Shown here in pieces: positions 50,371 to 59,970 of a DNA stretch of 64,000 nucleotides (position 1 is its first letter; each line of letters starts with the position of its first letter). The notes under the pieces were generated by a model that worked only from the letters and a program-made list of their open reading frames with translations, made no database searches and had not been told where the DNA came from. The translations under genes were made by a program, and so were the position numbers. The stretch is from Rhynchopus euleeides (taxonomy: Eukaryota; Euglenozoa; Diplonemea; Diplonemida; Diplonemidae): the NCBI GenBank assembly GCA_963210315.1, contig OY723310.1, forward strand, positions 620,001 to 684,000, in the 5' to 3' direction.

Positions 50371-53060
50371 TCCAGGATTCCAGGTAGACGAGACCTTGCT
50401 GCACACGCTGATGGGGCGCATCGTGCTGAAGCGGTGGGAGCTCGAGGCGAAGATGCGGCGCTCTGGACCCCTCGTGCACCCCTGGACGGCTGCTCTCTCC
50501 TGGCCAGCAGAGACTTTTGACTTCGACGTATCCAGTATCCCAGAGAAGCCAGCAGCGCGGCTGTGGCCGTATAGCGCTGCGTCTCTCAGGGCGATACTTG
50601 CGTGGCTCGCAGCGCTCCAATGGACGAAGCAAGGCACGGTGTCGAACATCGAGCTCGCCCTTGACTTCGAGGTCTTCACAGGGAAGGCGTTACAGCCCTC
50701 GGAGCGCTCGGCACGAACCTCCAACCCCGCGATGGCCGAGCGTGGCAACCTCCTCTGGACGATGATGGGCTGCCTGAAGAGGCTATGCGACCAGCTAAGC
50801 CTTCCTACCCCGTGGCCTGCGCGACGCGAGGACCGGGTCGGCTCCCTCTGCTCGGTAGGCGCTGGGCGGGATGACACCTCGGCCCGTGTTCGCAGGTGGG
50901 GCAGAGACGATCACGGCGTTAGAGGCGAGTGCAGAACAGGCATGTGCGGCCGCAGGCGTCGATGCAGACGGCAATATCGTGAGGTGGGGAACAAACGTGT
51001 TCCCAGACTACACTGGGATCCCCCGGACCACGCGAGCCTCACAATGGGATGGGCCACGCCCGCCCCCGCCGCGCAGCGCTATACCTGTACCAGTGCCGCG
51101 GTCGCTCGCGAGCACGTCTCTGGGCCCCCGGAAAGTGTGCAACGCGCATTCGAAACCGAAATGCGACGAGTGCGATACCGCCAAGCGGAATTACGCACTG
51201 ACGATAGCTGCGTGTTGCCGCGTCCACCACCACCACGCGGACGGCCTGAAGGTGATGTGCTGTGAGACACACCACATGACGCGATGCGGCACCTGCGCCA
51301 ATGTGAAGACATGCTGCGCGGCCGGCCACCATGGGCGCGCCCCCAGGGTCGACCAAGTTGCGAGCACGGATGACGACAGCAGCAGCTGCGATGACGATTC
51401 TGACAGCGAGGGAGAGGAGGGCAGCTCTGGTGCCACTGAGCATGATGGAGACGACGCTGATGATGCGGGCTCCACCAGCGAGGAAGTCCCTCCCTCGTCT
51501 GTGATGGATAGCGACACGACGGCTGCGGCTGCGGTAAAACGCACCGCCATCGTTCTGGACGCCTCCGACGAGGACTCGATGGGGCAGGATGCCGTGAAAC
51601 GCACCGCCATTTGTTTAGATCACTCTGACGAGGGCCCGTCCCTCTGGGGGGCTGGGATAGTGTGTGTGCGACAGCCAGAGTGGGACATGTGTGCGTCTCT
51701 TCTTCTTCTTTGGCCGGGCGTGATTGAGCATTTGGCTCTTCACTGCCCCGACGATCAGCCCAGTGAGGGCGAGTTGGGTTCTTCTGCGGAGTCATCTGCG
51801 CTGACCCCACGCGAATTTCCTGGTTTTCTTTTCTCGCCTTCCCCTCGAATGAATACCCCTGCTTCCCCTACCCCGCGTAAGATGTGTGCAGAGCACGTTA
51901 CGCTTGATGCGGATGAATCGTCGGGCTCCCAGCCTGATGATGCTCGTCTCGCTCCACCAGCAGATACAGCACCGCTTCCGGCGCCCTCTCCGGCTCCGGA
52001 GCTCGTGCTGCACACAGACCTGCTGGACGGGCTACAGACCCCGCAGACGGGCTCGCCGCCCCTCCCAGAGAGCGCCACGCAACGGAGATCTCCGAGCCCT
52101 TACGTGGGGCGCCGCCTTCCTTTCTCTCCCTCTCTCCCCTCTGAGTCCTCGGTACCCCGCGCGCAGAAGCGGGTAGCACCCATACAGGAGACAGGCGCAT
52201 CTGCCCTGGGGCAACGCTCCTTTAACAACAGAAGAGTAGAACCTCAACCCCCCGTGTCCCCTGGTTCACCGATTTCAGCGTCAAGCCTTCGGCCTGACGA
52301 GGATAGTATCATGCCCCCATCAGAACTTGCTTCCCCCCTTCCTCTCTCGCCTGCACCTTCCCTTGTTGTGGATGACTCGCCGGGCTTTCAGCCCGTCGAC
52401 ACTCGGCTTAGTCCCCCATCAGACACTGTGTCACCCCCACCACCCTCTCCATGTCAGGAGCCCCTAGTGCCTTTAGACCCTGCAACCCCCTCTCTTCCCG
52501 ACTGGCAGGCAGAAACGCCGTCTCACCAGGGGAGCGACACGCTCTCCCACGAGTGCACGTCGCCGAGCCCTTGCGTGGGGCGTCGACTTCCTTTCTCCCC
52601 TTCCTCCCCTTCTGAGTCCTCGGTTCCCCGCGCGCAGAAACGTGTAGCGCACATGCGGGAGGCAGACGAATCTGCCCTAGAGCGATGCTCGTTTCATAAC
52701 AACAGAGCAGGTTTTCCTTCCTCCCGCACGATCATCAGCACAGCTAGATCAGGCGTGCCTTCCCCTTTCCCACGGGCCTCACAAGCCTTGCGCTTCTTGG
52801 AGCGCAAGACACGTGCTGTCCGTCCTTGTCGTTCACGTTTCCTCCAGAAGCGGGTGTTGCGTGCGGTTCCGAAGCGCACCCGCTGCATCCCCTCTCCCAC
52901 CATCTTTCGTTCGGCGGCTATTCCGCGCTCTTTTCAACGCGTCGTCGCGAAGATTGCGCCTCAGTATCAGCAGGCGCAATCTCCGGCTTCCAGTGTGTGT
53001 GTGTCCCCCCTCCTTTACAGCGCAACGAGGAGGAGAGCGAAACCGTGTGGTGTCACGTAG
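50371..53060 (+). pseudogene. LINE ORF C-terminal part, copy 2
   Basis: The protein matches copy 1 from FQVDETLLHTLMGR onward, including the Cys/His cluster (about 51136-51330) and the two SPSP-GRRLPFSP blocks. An 11-bp deletion near 50865 relative to copy 1 shifts the frame after LCSVGAG, so the coding is in two frames (50396 onward and about 50871-53060). High identity with copy 1 shows recent common origin. Confidence 0.75.
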
Positions 53061-53160
53061 AGCAAGAGTAGGATAGCGGGCCCGGTTCCTCACGGTATGG
53101 TCCTTCGGGGCCAGGCTGCGATGCCAGCACGCTAACCCAAATTGCAATACGAAAAGGTGT
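50371..53160 (+). mobile_element. Non-LTR retrotransposon, 5'-truncated copy 2
   Basis: It begins at the point matching 47303 of copy 1 and is collinear to the 3' end. Its flanks are ACGAAAAGGTGT at 50359-50370 and 53149-53160. Sequence differences from copy 1 are scattered substitutions and an 11-bp deletion. Confidence 0.82.
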
Positions 53161-53559
53161 TGTCCTGGGCAAGACGTTAAACTACCTGGGAGGGCTTCCC
53201 CAGACCATGACGGGTGCTTGCACCAGGAGTTTGAAACAGCCACTCATGCATTGCGATGCTCAAGTGCCTGCTGGACCCCTATGTCCTTCAGGCCCCAAAG
53301 CAGGCAACGATATGGGAGCAACCTAACAGGGGAGGTGAAGAGGGCACGGGTCTTAGCCTGATGACACACTGCAACCTCAAGGTGACTGGCGACACCTCTC
53401 CCACAGTCTGCGGCGACTCTGCCGTGGCGACAAGGCTTCCTGTCATGGGAGATCGCTGCGTGGATCAACGTGGCACCACCCGTGTGCTCGGCAGGTTGTT
53501 TCGGCACCTGTTTTCTCCGTGTCATGCTTTTCGTGAGCGTGTCAGGGATGTTGGCACAC
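53161..53559. other. 400-bp segment found only after retrotransposon copy 2
   Basis: It lies between the 3' end of copy 2 and repeat R copy 2 and has no counterpart after copy 1. No gene is recognised. Confidence 0.5.
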
Positions 53560-53809
53560 GCTGGGGAGGGTTCACATGATGACATAACATATATCAGAAG
53601 CACACACCCACGTGGCGCTGTCCTTGGCAGGACTTTGAAAGTGCCGCCTTGATATCCTTGTTGGATAGAACCCTCATATCACACCCTCAATCAGCTGACG
53701 AAAAGGTGTGAAAAGTTGTGAATTGATTTTATTTTTGCCGACCGGCGACCCCCTGGATGGCCCCAACACAACAGTAAAAACTTTGCTAACCCACCCACCC
53801 ACCCACACA
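53560..53809. repeat. 250-bp repeat R, copy 2
   Basis: Matches 50095-50344 with a constant offset of 3465. Its last 24 bases overlap the 3' end of the coilin-like gene and supply that gene's final codons and stop. Confidence 0.85.
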
Positions 53810-55999
53810 GCCATACCCCACACTGGGCAGCGGCGGCGCGGGGCGCGGGAGCACCCGGGCTGCTGGAGCCACACCACCGGGCAGCCTCCGCCGCACCATC
53901 CCCGCCATGCCACCCACACCCTCGCCTTCCTGCCCATCCTCCTCCTCCTCCTCCCCGCCTTCCTCCTCCCCGCCTTCCTGCTGCTGCTGCTGCTGCTGCT
54001 GCTGCACCATCTCTGAAACGCCACCACCACCACCCTCACAGCCAGCCGCATCTGCGTTTGCATCAGGGCGGGGCAGCGCAGCTGGGGTGGAAGCCACCCC
54101 GCATTCGGCTGTTTCGTGCGACGCCTGCCCGCAGCAGAGGCAGCGTTCCCCGTTCCACGCAGCCTGCAGGTCCTCCCACGCTGCGCTGCGGATGCGCAGC
54201 GCCGCATCGGTGTGCGCCGGGAGAACCACCCCGGGCACCACCGCGACACGCGCCTCGCGGTGCACGTCGACAAACCCGACAGACTTGATCCCGAAGATGT
54301 GCTTCACAGCGGAGGACACGAGGCCTGCGGAGATCTCTGCGGGAAGCGAGGTCACCTCGAATGTCGCTGCGCCCCCGCGGCCCCCCCCGCCGCCGCTCCC
54401 ACCGGCTTCGCCGATGAGTGTGTTGAAATCGATCTCCTCCGCGCCGATGCGGGTGTAGTCCTCGCGTGCCGCCAGCGGGACAACCGCGCTGCGCGAAGCT
54501 TTGTCGATCCGGACAAAGCCCAATCGCGATGTCGGGATGTCATACGCCTCGCTGATGCGCGAGACGAGCGCGCTGGGGCGTGCCCAGGAGCGGAGGTTCA
54601 CCACCCTCACCTTATACTCGGCAGCCCCTTCGTGCAACGACCGCTGCTGCTGCTGATGCTGCTGCGAAGCGGCAGCTGAATCAGCAGCAGTGGCTGGCTC
54701 TGGCGAGGCTGCCGTTGCCGTTGGGGTTGCCGCTGCCGCTGCCAACCCCCTCTCCCTCCAGGCCACGGCAGGCCCGATGGCGTAGGTCGCGCGGATCTTC
54801 CCCTCGCCCCCCGGGGCTGTCTCTGCCCACACACGGATGGCGCTCCCAGGCGTCAGCACGTTGCCCCCCTGCAGCGCCGACGGCTTGCAGAAGATGCTGC
54901 GGGGCAGGTCCGGCGTGTCGATGAAGCCGTAGTTCTTCGTGGCATTCCAGAAGGATGCCGTGCCGCTGAACTCACGGGTCGGGTCGACGTCGCTGGGGTC
55001 GGCGGGCGTCGGGCGCACCCCGCCCCCGCGCACCTCCACGACCTCCAGGGCGAGCGCGGGGGCGCCGCCACCACCGCCACCACCGCAGCCCCCTGGGCTG
55101 CCCTCACCCGCCTGCCGCCCAACACGGAGCCACACCTCTACGCCCTGCCGCGCCCGCAGTGACTCCCCTCCGGTAATCCGATCCGGCGTCACGCGCAGCA
55201 GGGACGGATCATGGGTGTCTGCCGCCTCAGCGCCGCCCTCCCCCTGCACACCAGGCGGGGTCGGTGGGGCGGCAGCAGCAGCGGCAGCCCCCGCCGCGAC
55301 GCGCTGCCGGATGGCGGGCGGCAGGCTGTCCACCGCGATGCGCAGCACGCCACTCCTGCTCGGGAAGTCCCACGCCACCACCGTCGCAGCAACAGGCCCG
55401 AAGGGCCCCGGCGGCGGGGGGCCCGGGGGGGACGCTGCGCCGGCGGCTGCTCCGCAGCCGCCCGGCGTGTGCGCAGCGGGGGTGCCGCCAGCAGGGGAAG
55501 GCGGTGCCAGCGGCGCCGGAGGCGCCGCTTCCCCGCCCTCGCCCCTGCGGGGGGTGCGGGATTTCTGCTGCTTCTGCTGCTTCGGCTGGCGTGTGGGGTG
55601 TGCCCCCTGGTGGCGATCCTGCTGCTGCTGCTGCTGCTGCACCTCGCGGGCAGCAGGTGTTGCGGCGGTGCTGCCTGGCTGTGCGTCTGGCTGTGCCAGC
55701 ACCAGCGAGGGCTGCCCCATGTTGCGGATGCTCGCCTCCGTCACAACGCCTGCGGCGTCCTCCAGGGTGACGACGGTTGTCTCCGGGTCGTAAGCCGCCA
55801 CGGTGAGGTCGTGGAACTGCCGCTGCACCGCGGAAGGCTCAGCAGGCGTGAAGGCCACCTCTGTGACGCTGAAGGACATCGCAAAGCGGGGGGCGTCGGC
55901 AGCGGCAGGGGCGCCGCTGGCGCCGACGATCAGGCCCATGCCGACGAGCTGGCGGAGCTTCTCCTGCACTAGCAGCTGGGCCTGCCGCAATGCGTCAGG

Positions 56000-56032
<33 letters not shown>

Positions 56033-56551
56033 CTCCGGGTGGGGCTCAGGGGTGGCAGGCGCATCGGAGAGACGTGGGGCGCTGTTGTCGCTGCCTGTGC
56101 TGCTCCTGCTGCTGCTGCTGCTGCTGTCGGCGTCGCTTTCGGTGTCGGGAGGTGGCTGCCCGGAGGCGGGTGGTGGTGGCGGTGGTGGTGGCGGTGCGGC
56201 GTTGCGGGCGCGTTTTGCCTTGCGGCGCTCGGTGGTGGACTTGCGCTTGCGTGTGGAGGAGGCGGTGCTGGCTTCGGAGACGGTGCCGACCAGCACGTCC
56301 CCCTCCCTGATGAGGGCGGCAGGCTCGCCCACAGGCAGGGCGTAGCCCTCGATGCTGAGGCGGAGCCGGCGCTTCGGCACACCGCATGCCTGTGCGATGA
56401 TCTGGATCACGTCGCCGACTGTGCCGGTGCCGTGTGGCACAGCAATCCACCGCTTCTCGGTGTCGGCGCCGGGGCGCTTGAGCCGCAGGCGGACACGCGC
56501 AGGGGCAGCGCCATTGTGGGCCGCAGCTCCACCCTGTGGCCCTGCGGACAT
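53786..56551 (-). CDS. Coilin-like N-terminus, cold-shock, RRM-like and zinc-knuckle RNA-binding protein
   Basis: A 921-residue protein from the ATG at 56551. Residues about 18-90 (VRLRLKRPGADTEKRWIAVP, then VGDVIQIIAQACGVPKRRLR and IREGDVLVGTV) resemble the coilin N-terminal domain, followed by a KRKR basic patch and an acidic Ser tract as in coilin. A Tudor-like piece lies at about 222-268. A divergent cold-shock-like region (382-487) precedes a clear cold-shock domain (523-587; FSGTASFWNATKNYGFIDTP). Two RRM-like folds (643-709 and 730-787) and a CCHC knuckle (CLCCGQASHETAEC, about 796-811) follow. Gln, Ala and Gly homopolymers separate them. The role is probably nuclear RNP assembly or RNA handling. 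The C-terminal VGGWVG and stop come from repeat R. Confidence 0.6.
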
Positions 56552-56711
56552 GGGGCGTGGCAGAGGCCACGTGCCTGCAGTGGTGGTGTGGTGTGGAGGG
56601 GGGGGGGGTTTCTTCCAGGGGGCAGCCCCGAATTGCACCTCCCGATGTCAGACTTGAAGTTGTGTGGTGCAGTCAGGTTGTTTGTCCGAACGGTGGCTGC
56701 TGCTATGACGC

Positions 56712-57061
56712 ATGGGTGCGGACGCGAGGGTGGACGGAGGGGACGTACATCCCAACATAATACAGCAACACAGGGTGAAATCACACTTCCAGAAAACGGG
56801 CACACTCAGAAGACGGATGGAAGCTCTTGTGCGCTACGCAAGAGAAGTACGGCAGACACTGATGAACGAGAATGCCCTCCCGGACCGACAACACCCCACC
56901 CACAGTGCCCCCCGACAGCACGAGCAAAAGACCTGGCGAAGCTGAACTCGCTGCTGGCTGCAGGAGCAGGGGACCTTCGGCGCCTTGGCGCCGCCATCGA
57001 AGCGGCTCGCGCCATGCGGGCCGCTGACACTGCGGAGGAACGCTGCCACGACTCTTGGTAG
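56712..57061 (+). CDS. Possible small two-exon gene (intron 56847-56905)
   Basis: A tentative gene divergent from the coilin-like gene. Exon 1 ends MEALVRYARE at 56846. A 59-nt GT-AG intron with a CCCACAG acceptor would join it to CPPTARAKDLAKLN and a helical Ala/Arg-rich end (AAIEAARAMRAADTAEER), with a TAG stop at 57059-57061. The 5' end could be the ATG at 56712 or at 56817, giving about 96 or 61 residues. The intron is similar in length and acceptor to that of the hAT transposase. No domain is recognised. Confidence 0.3.
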
Positions 57062-58020
57062 CTGTTAGAAAATCAAACGTGGCTTCATGCTGGACCGAAA
57101 TGCAGGGGGCGCTTGGGGTTGTGGTCGCGGTGGTTGTGGTGGTGGGGTACGGGGGAGGGGCACGTCACCCGCCAGCGGATTTTCTTCCAGCTCTTCAAGA
57201 AGACAGCATGTCCTCTTCTCTTTCGTGATACTCGTCTGCCTCGCAAGGCTCTGCCACAACCGCCTGGCGCTCTGCATCGCCTCCGGTGTGTTGCCAGCGA
57301 CCTTGGTTCGAACTGCAGGCCACGGGGTGAGGAGGGCCTGGGTTTGGCTGATGAAAGACACGGCATCGATGGGTGTTCCTTTCGATAGCACGACAGGCCC
57401 TCATGGCCATACCGGTAGCCTGAGTTGGGACACAGGTCTATCCAACGGCACACAGAGGGCCACGAATGGTTTCATTGTTTCTCGTGATTCTTTCCGAGAA
57501 AACCTCCAGCGCTCATCGGAAATCCGGTGGTGCATTGGAGAACACAAAACCTGAAAAATGTGCCAAATAGAGGGTCGGGGCGGGGCGGGCTCCGCTCTCG
57601 GTGTGTGTTTCAGAAAGCCGAGCCTCACCTCCCCCCCGCCCTCAGGCAACAGGAGATTGATCCGGAGATGTGGGAAAGGTGTGAAGAGGGGGTGGGGGAA
57701 AAGCCGTCATATCAGGAACAACGGCTGGAACACGGGAGGGTGGAAATGTCAAACATGATCTTTGTTTTGTGACCCTGGCGCTGCCACCCCGCCCCGCCCC
57801 CTGGTGTCTTGCTCCATATCCACACAGCCATATGGGCTTCGCAGGGAAGACGGGGCAGGGGGGAGGGAGGCTGCGCAAAGAAGGTTTATATGAAATGAAA
57901 AGGTGCTGGGAGTAGGTGGGGCAGGGCGTGCGGAGCCACGCCCACTCCCAAGATCGTATTTGGGCAACCTCGTCTCTGGGCGATGCGACGGCTGCTGGGC
58001 AGCTGGTCAGCTGGTTCCAA
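57062..58020. other. Intergenic between small gene and secreted-protein gene
   Basis: A minus-strand frame at 57391-57065 has natural-looking composition but no ATG start, and it abuts the plus-strand stop. Otherwise I see nothing that I can name. Confidence 0.35.
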
Positions 58021-58548
58021 TTAGTCAACACCGAAGCCCTGCATCACGAGCACCTTCCCGGCGTTGTCGTGCACAGCCACGCCGCACGGTGCAGAGATGA
58101 TCTCCCACGACATCAGGTCCTTCCCCTCGATGCGCTCGATCTTTGTGATGTACCTCGCATTGCGCAGGCGTGTGGTGGTCAGACCGGCCAGCTGCCACGC
58201 CTTCTGGTTGCTGAAGTGTTCGCCGTAAGCACCCTTGGTCTGGTACACGCAGTGGCGCAGGGCGTCCGTCTGCTTCGACCTGCTCGTCACAACAGTGGAG
58301 GGCTTGCCACTGAATGCCGCGGCGAACTCGCTCGCATCGTACACGCGGTAGTCCAGGTAGTTGTTGTCGACACCCTGCCTCCGGTAGAGGTCGTCGATGA
58401 ACTTGGCCTCCGACACCAGCAGAGCCTCCGACGCCGTCCACCCGTCACGCTCCTGCTGCGCATTCTTCTGCGCATGTGTGTCCTTCTGCACCACCACGCC
58501 AGACACACACACAGCGCCTGCCATGAGCAGGGCGGCATAGCGCGACAT
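58021..58548 (-). CDS. Small secreted protein, unknown function
   Basis: A 175-residue protein from the ATG at 58548, chosen because a signal peptide (MSRYAALLMAGAVCVSGVVV) follows. The mature part is mixed alpha/beta in composition with few Cys residues; recognisable strings are EAKFIDDLYRRQGVDNNYLD, QTKGAYGEHFSNQKAW and ITKIERIEGKDLMSWEIISA. There is no transmembrane segment after the signal peptide. I do not recognise a family. Codon use and composition match the neighbouring host genes, so I consider it real. Confidence 0.6.
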   Translation of the reverse strand: MSRYAALLMAGAVCVSGVVVQKDTHAQKNAQQERDGWTASEALLVSEAKFIDDLYRRQGVDNNYLDYRVYDASEFAAAFSGKPSTVVTSRSKQTDALRHCVYQTKGAYGEHFSNQKAWQLAGLTTTRLRNARYITKIERIEGKDLMSWEIISAPCGVAVHDNAGKVLVMQGFGVD

Positions 58549-58732
58549 CGCCGTTGGAGATTTGAGGGTCTGGATGGAGTATACAGCAAATCCTGTGGGG
58601 TGGTGCAGTGGCCGCAGCAGCAGCAGCAGTGATCTTATCCTGCCCACCCTGCATTGCACTGAGTGCCAACAGGCTGTACCTAATCACCCCGCCTCCCCCC
58701 GAAATGTCTACACGACGCGCTGTCAGGAGCCA
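58549..58732. other. Upstream region of the small secreted gene
   Basis: It contains a GCA/GCAGCA microsatellite near 58610-58630. No gene. Confidence 0.4.
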
Positions 58733-58822
58733 TGTCGACCTTTCGAAATCGACAGACGACATGCGTTTCGACCAGTCGTTCGACAGGTTACCTGTCGACA
58801 GACCTGTCGAATCGACAGGTTA
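58733..58822. repeat. Cluster of CGACAGGT / ACCTGTCG palindromes
   Basis: At least six TCGAC or GTCGAC-containing short inverted units within 90 bp (TTCGACAGGTTACCTGTCG, CCTGTCGAATCGACAGG). The design is like the palindrome-packed ends of the TA-target transposons, but no partner end or TA-flanked border is found. Confidence 0.6.
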
Positions 58823-59246
58823 AACTGTCGACAGTACACCGACTGGGGGCTGGCAGAGAGGGGCGAGGGGCAAGGGTGGTGTGGTGTGCAGTGGGGTGGC
58901 TTTGGGGTGGGGTGCAGGAGGCGGCACGGCATGGCGCAGTGGCACAAGGGAGAGGCGCGGGAGGGCGGGGGAGTGGGGCCGTCTTGGTTGTGTCAAACCC
59001 CTTCCGGTGTAAAGGGCGCGGTGTCGCACTCTCAGGCATGGGCTGCTGCCGGTAGGCAGGCCCAGCCCCGTTCGTACAACACCACGGGCAGAGGGAGTCA
59101 TGACGGTGTACGGTACGAGCTGTTCAGCATGGCACGAGTGCCGCACTGTCTGGTGTAGTGGGTGCCAGACTGCTAAAGTGGCAGACCGGCAGAAGCGGAG
59201 TGCACACAAGCAGCACACAGATGCGGGACTGCGCTCGGCGTGGGCA
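58823..59246. other. Intergenic, no gene recognised
   Basis: Downstream flank of the NACHT gene. Only short frames without domain signals. Confidence 0.4.
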
Positions 59247-59783
59247 CTAGCAATCAGCGGGAGCGCCACCTAGCATCCTGCATGCATGGGGGGGTGTCAC
59301 AGTGTCGAGCCCTGTGCAGAGAAGGGGAACAGGCACGACGGGCCCACTGCCGATCACAGCCGCCACACGCCAGGATGCTGCACAGACTCGGATCCTGTTG
59401 TCGTCACAAACGGCAATAATATCGGATCTGCGTGACGTCACAGGCAACGTGCGCACCGATGATGGGCTGTGGCCTTCAAGCTTCTGCAACACCTTCCCTG
59501 TTGATGCATCCCAGACACGAACGGTGTTGTCGTAGGATCCTGAGATGATCTTCGATCCGTCTGGCGTGACAGCCACAGAGGTAACAGTGGAGGTATGTCC
59601 TTCAAGATTCTGCAACACCTTCCCTGTTGATGCATCCCAGACACGAACGGTGTTGTCAAAGGATCCTGAGATGATCTTCGATCCGTCTGGCGTGACAGCC
59701 ACGGAGGTAACAGGGGAGGTATGTCCTTCAAGATGCTGCAACACCTTCCCTGTTGATGCATCCCAGACACGAACAGTGTTGTC
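59247..59783 (-). pseudogene. WD40 continuation beyond a TAG codon in the STAND gene
   Basis: Immediately after the TAG at 59784-59786 the same frame continues with DNTVRVWDASTGKVLQHLEG and two further WD40 units, then a degenerate one (SDIIAVCDDNRIRVC) and a unique tail to 59247. In the other units the codon at this position is TTT or TAC (SFDN or SYDN), so TAG replaces an aromatic codon. The repeats are 126 bp long and nearly identical. Either a recent nonsense change shortened the propeller or the stop is read through. Confidence 0.7.
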
Positions 59784-59970
59784 CTAGGATCCTGAGATGA
59801 TCTTCGATCCGTCTGGCGTGACAGCCACGGAGGTAACAGCGGAGGTATGTCCTTCAAGATTCTGCAACACCTTCCCTGTTGATGCATCCCAGACACGAAC
59901 GGTGTTGTCAAAGGATCCTGAGATGATCTTCGATCCGTCTGGCGTGACAGCCACGGAGGTAACATCGGAG
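59464..59970 (-). repeat. 126-bp WD40-coding tandem repeat
   Basis: Four nearly identical 42-residue units (marker CTTCCCTGTTGATGCATCCC at about 59492, 59618, 59744 and 59870). Identity far above that needed for the fold shows recent expansion or gene conversion, as in fungal NACHT-WD40 incompatibility genes. Confidence 0.9.

Noticed and set aside
57065-57391. Minus-strand frame with natural composition (KVAGNTPEAMQSARRLWQSL)
   Set aside because: No ATG start, no domain, and it abuts the opposite-strand candidate at 57061. It could be an exon, but no intron borders were convincing.
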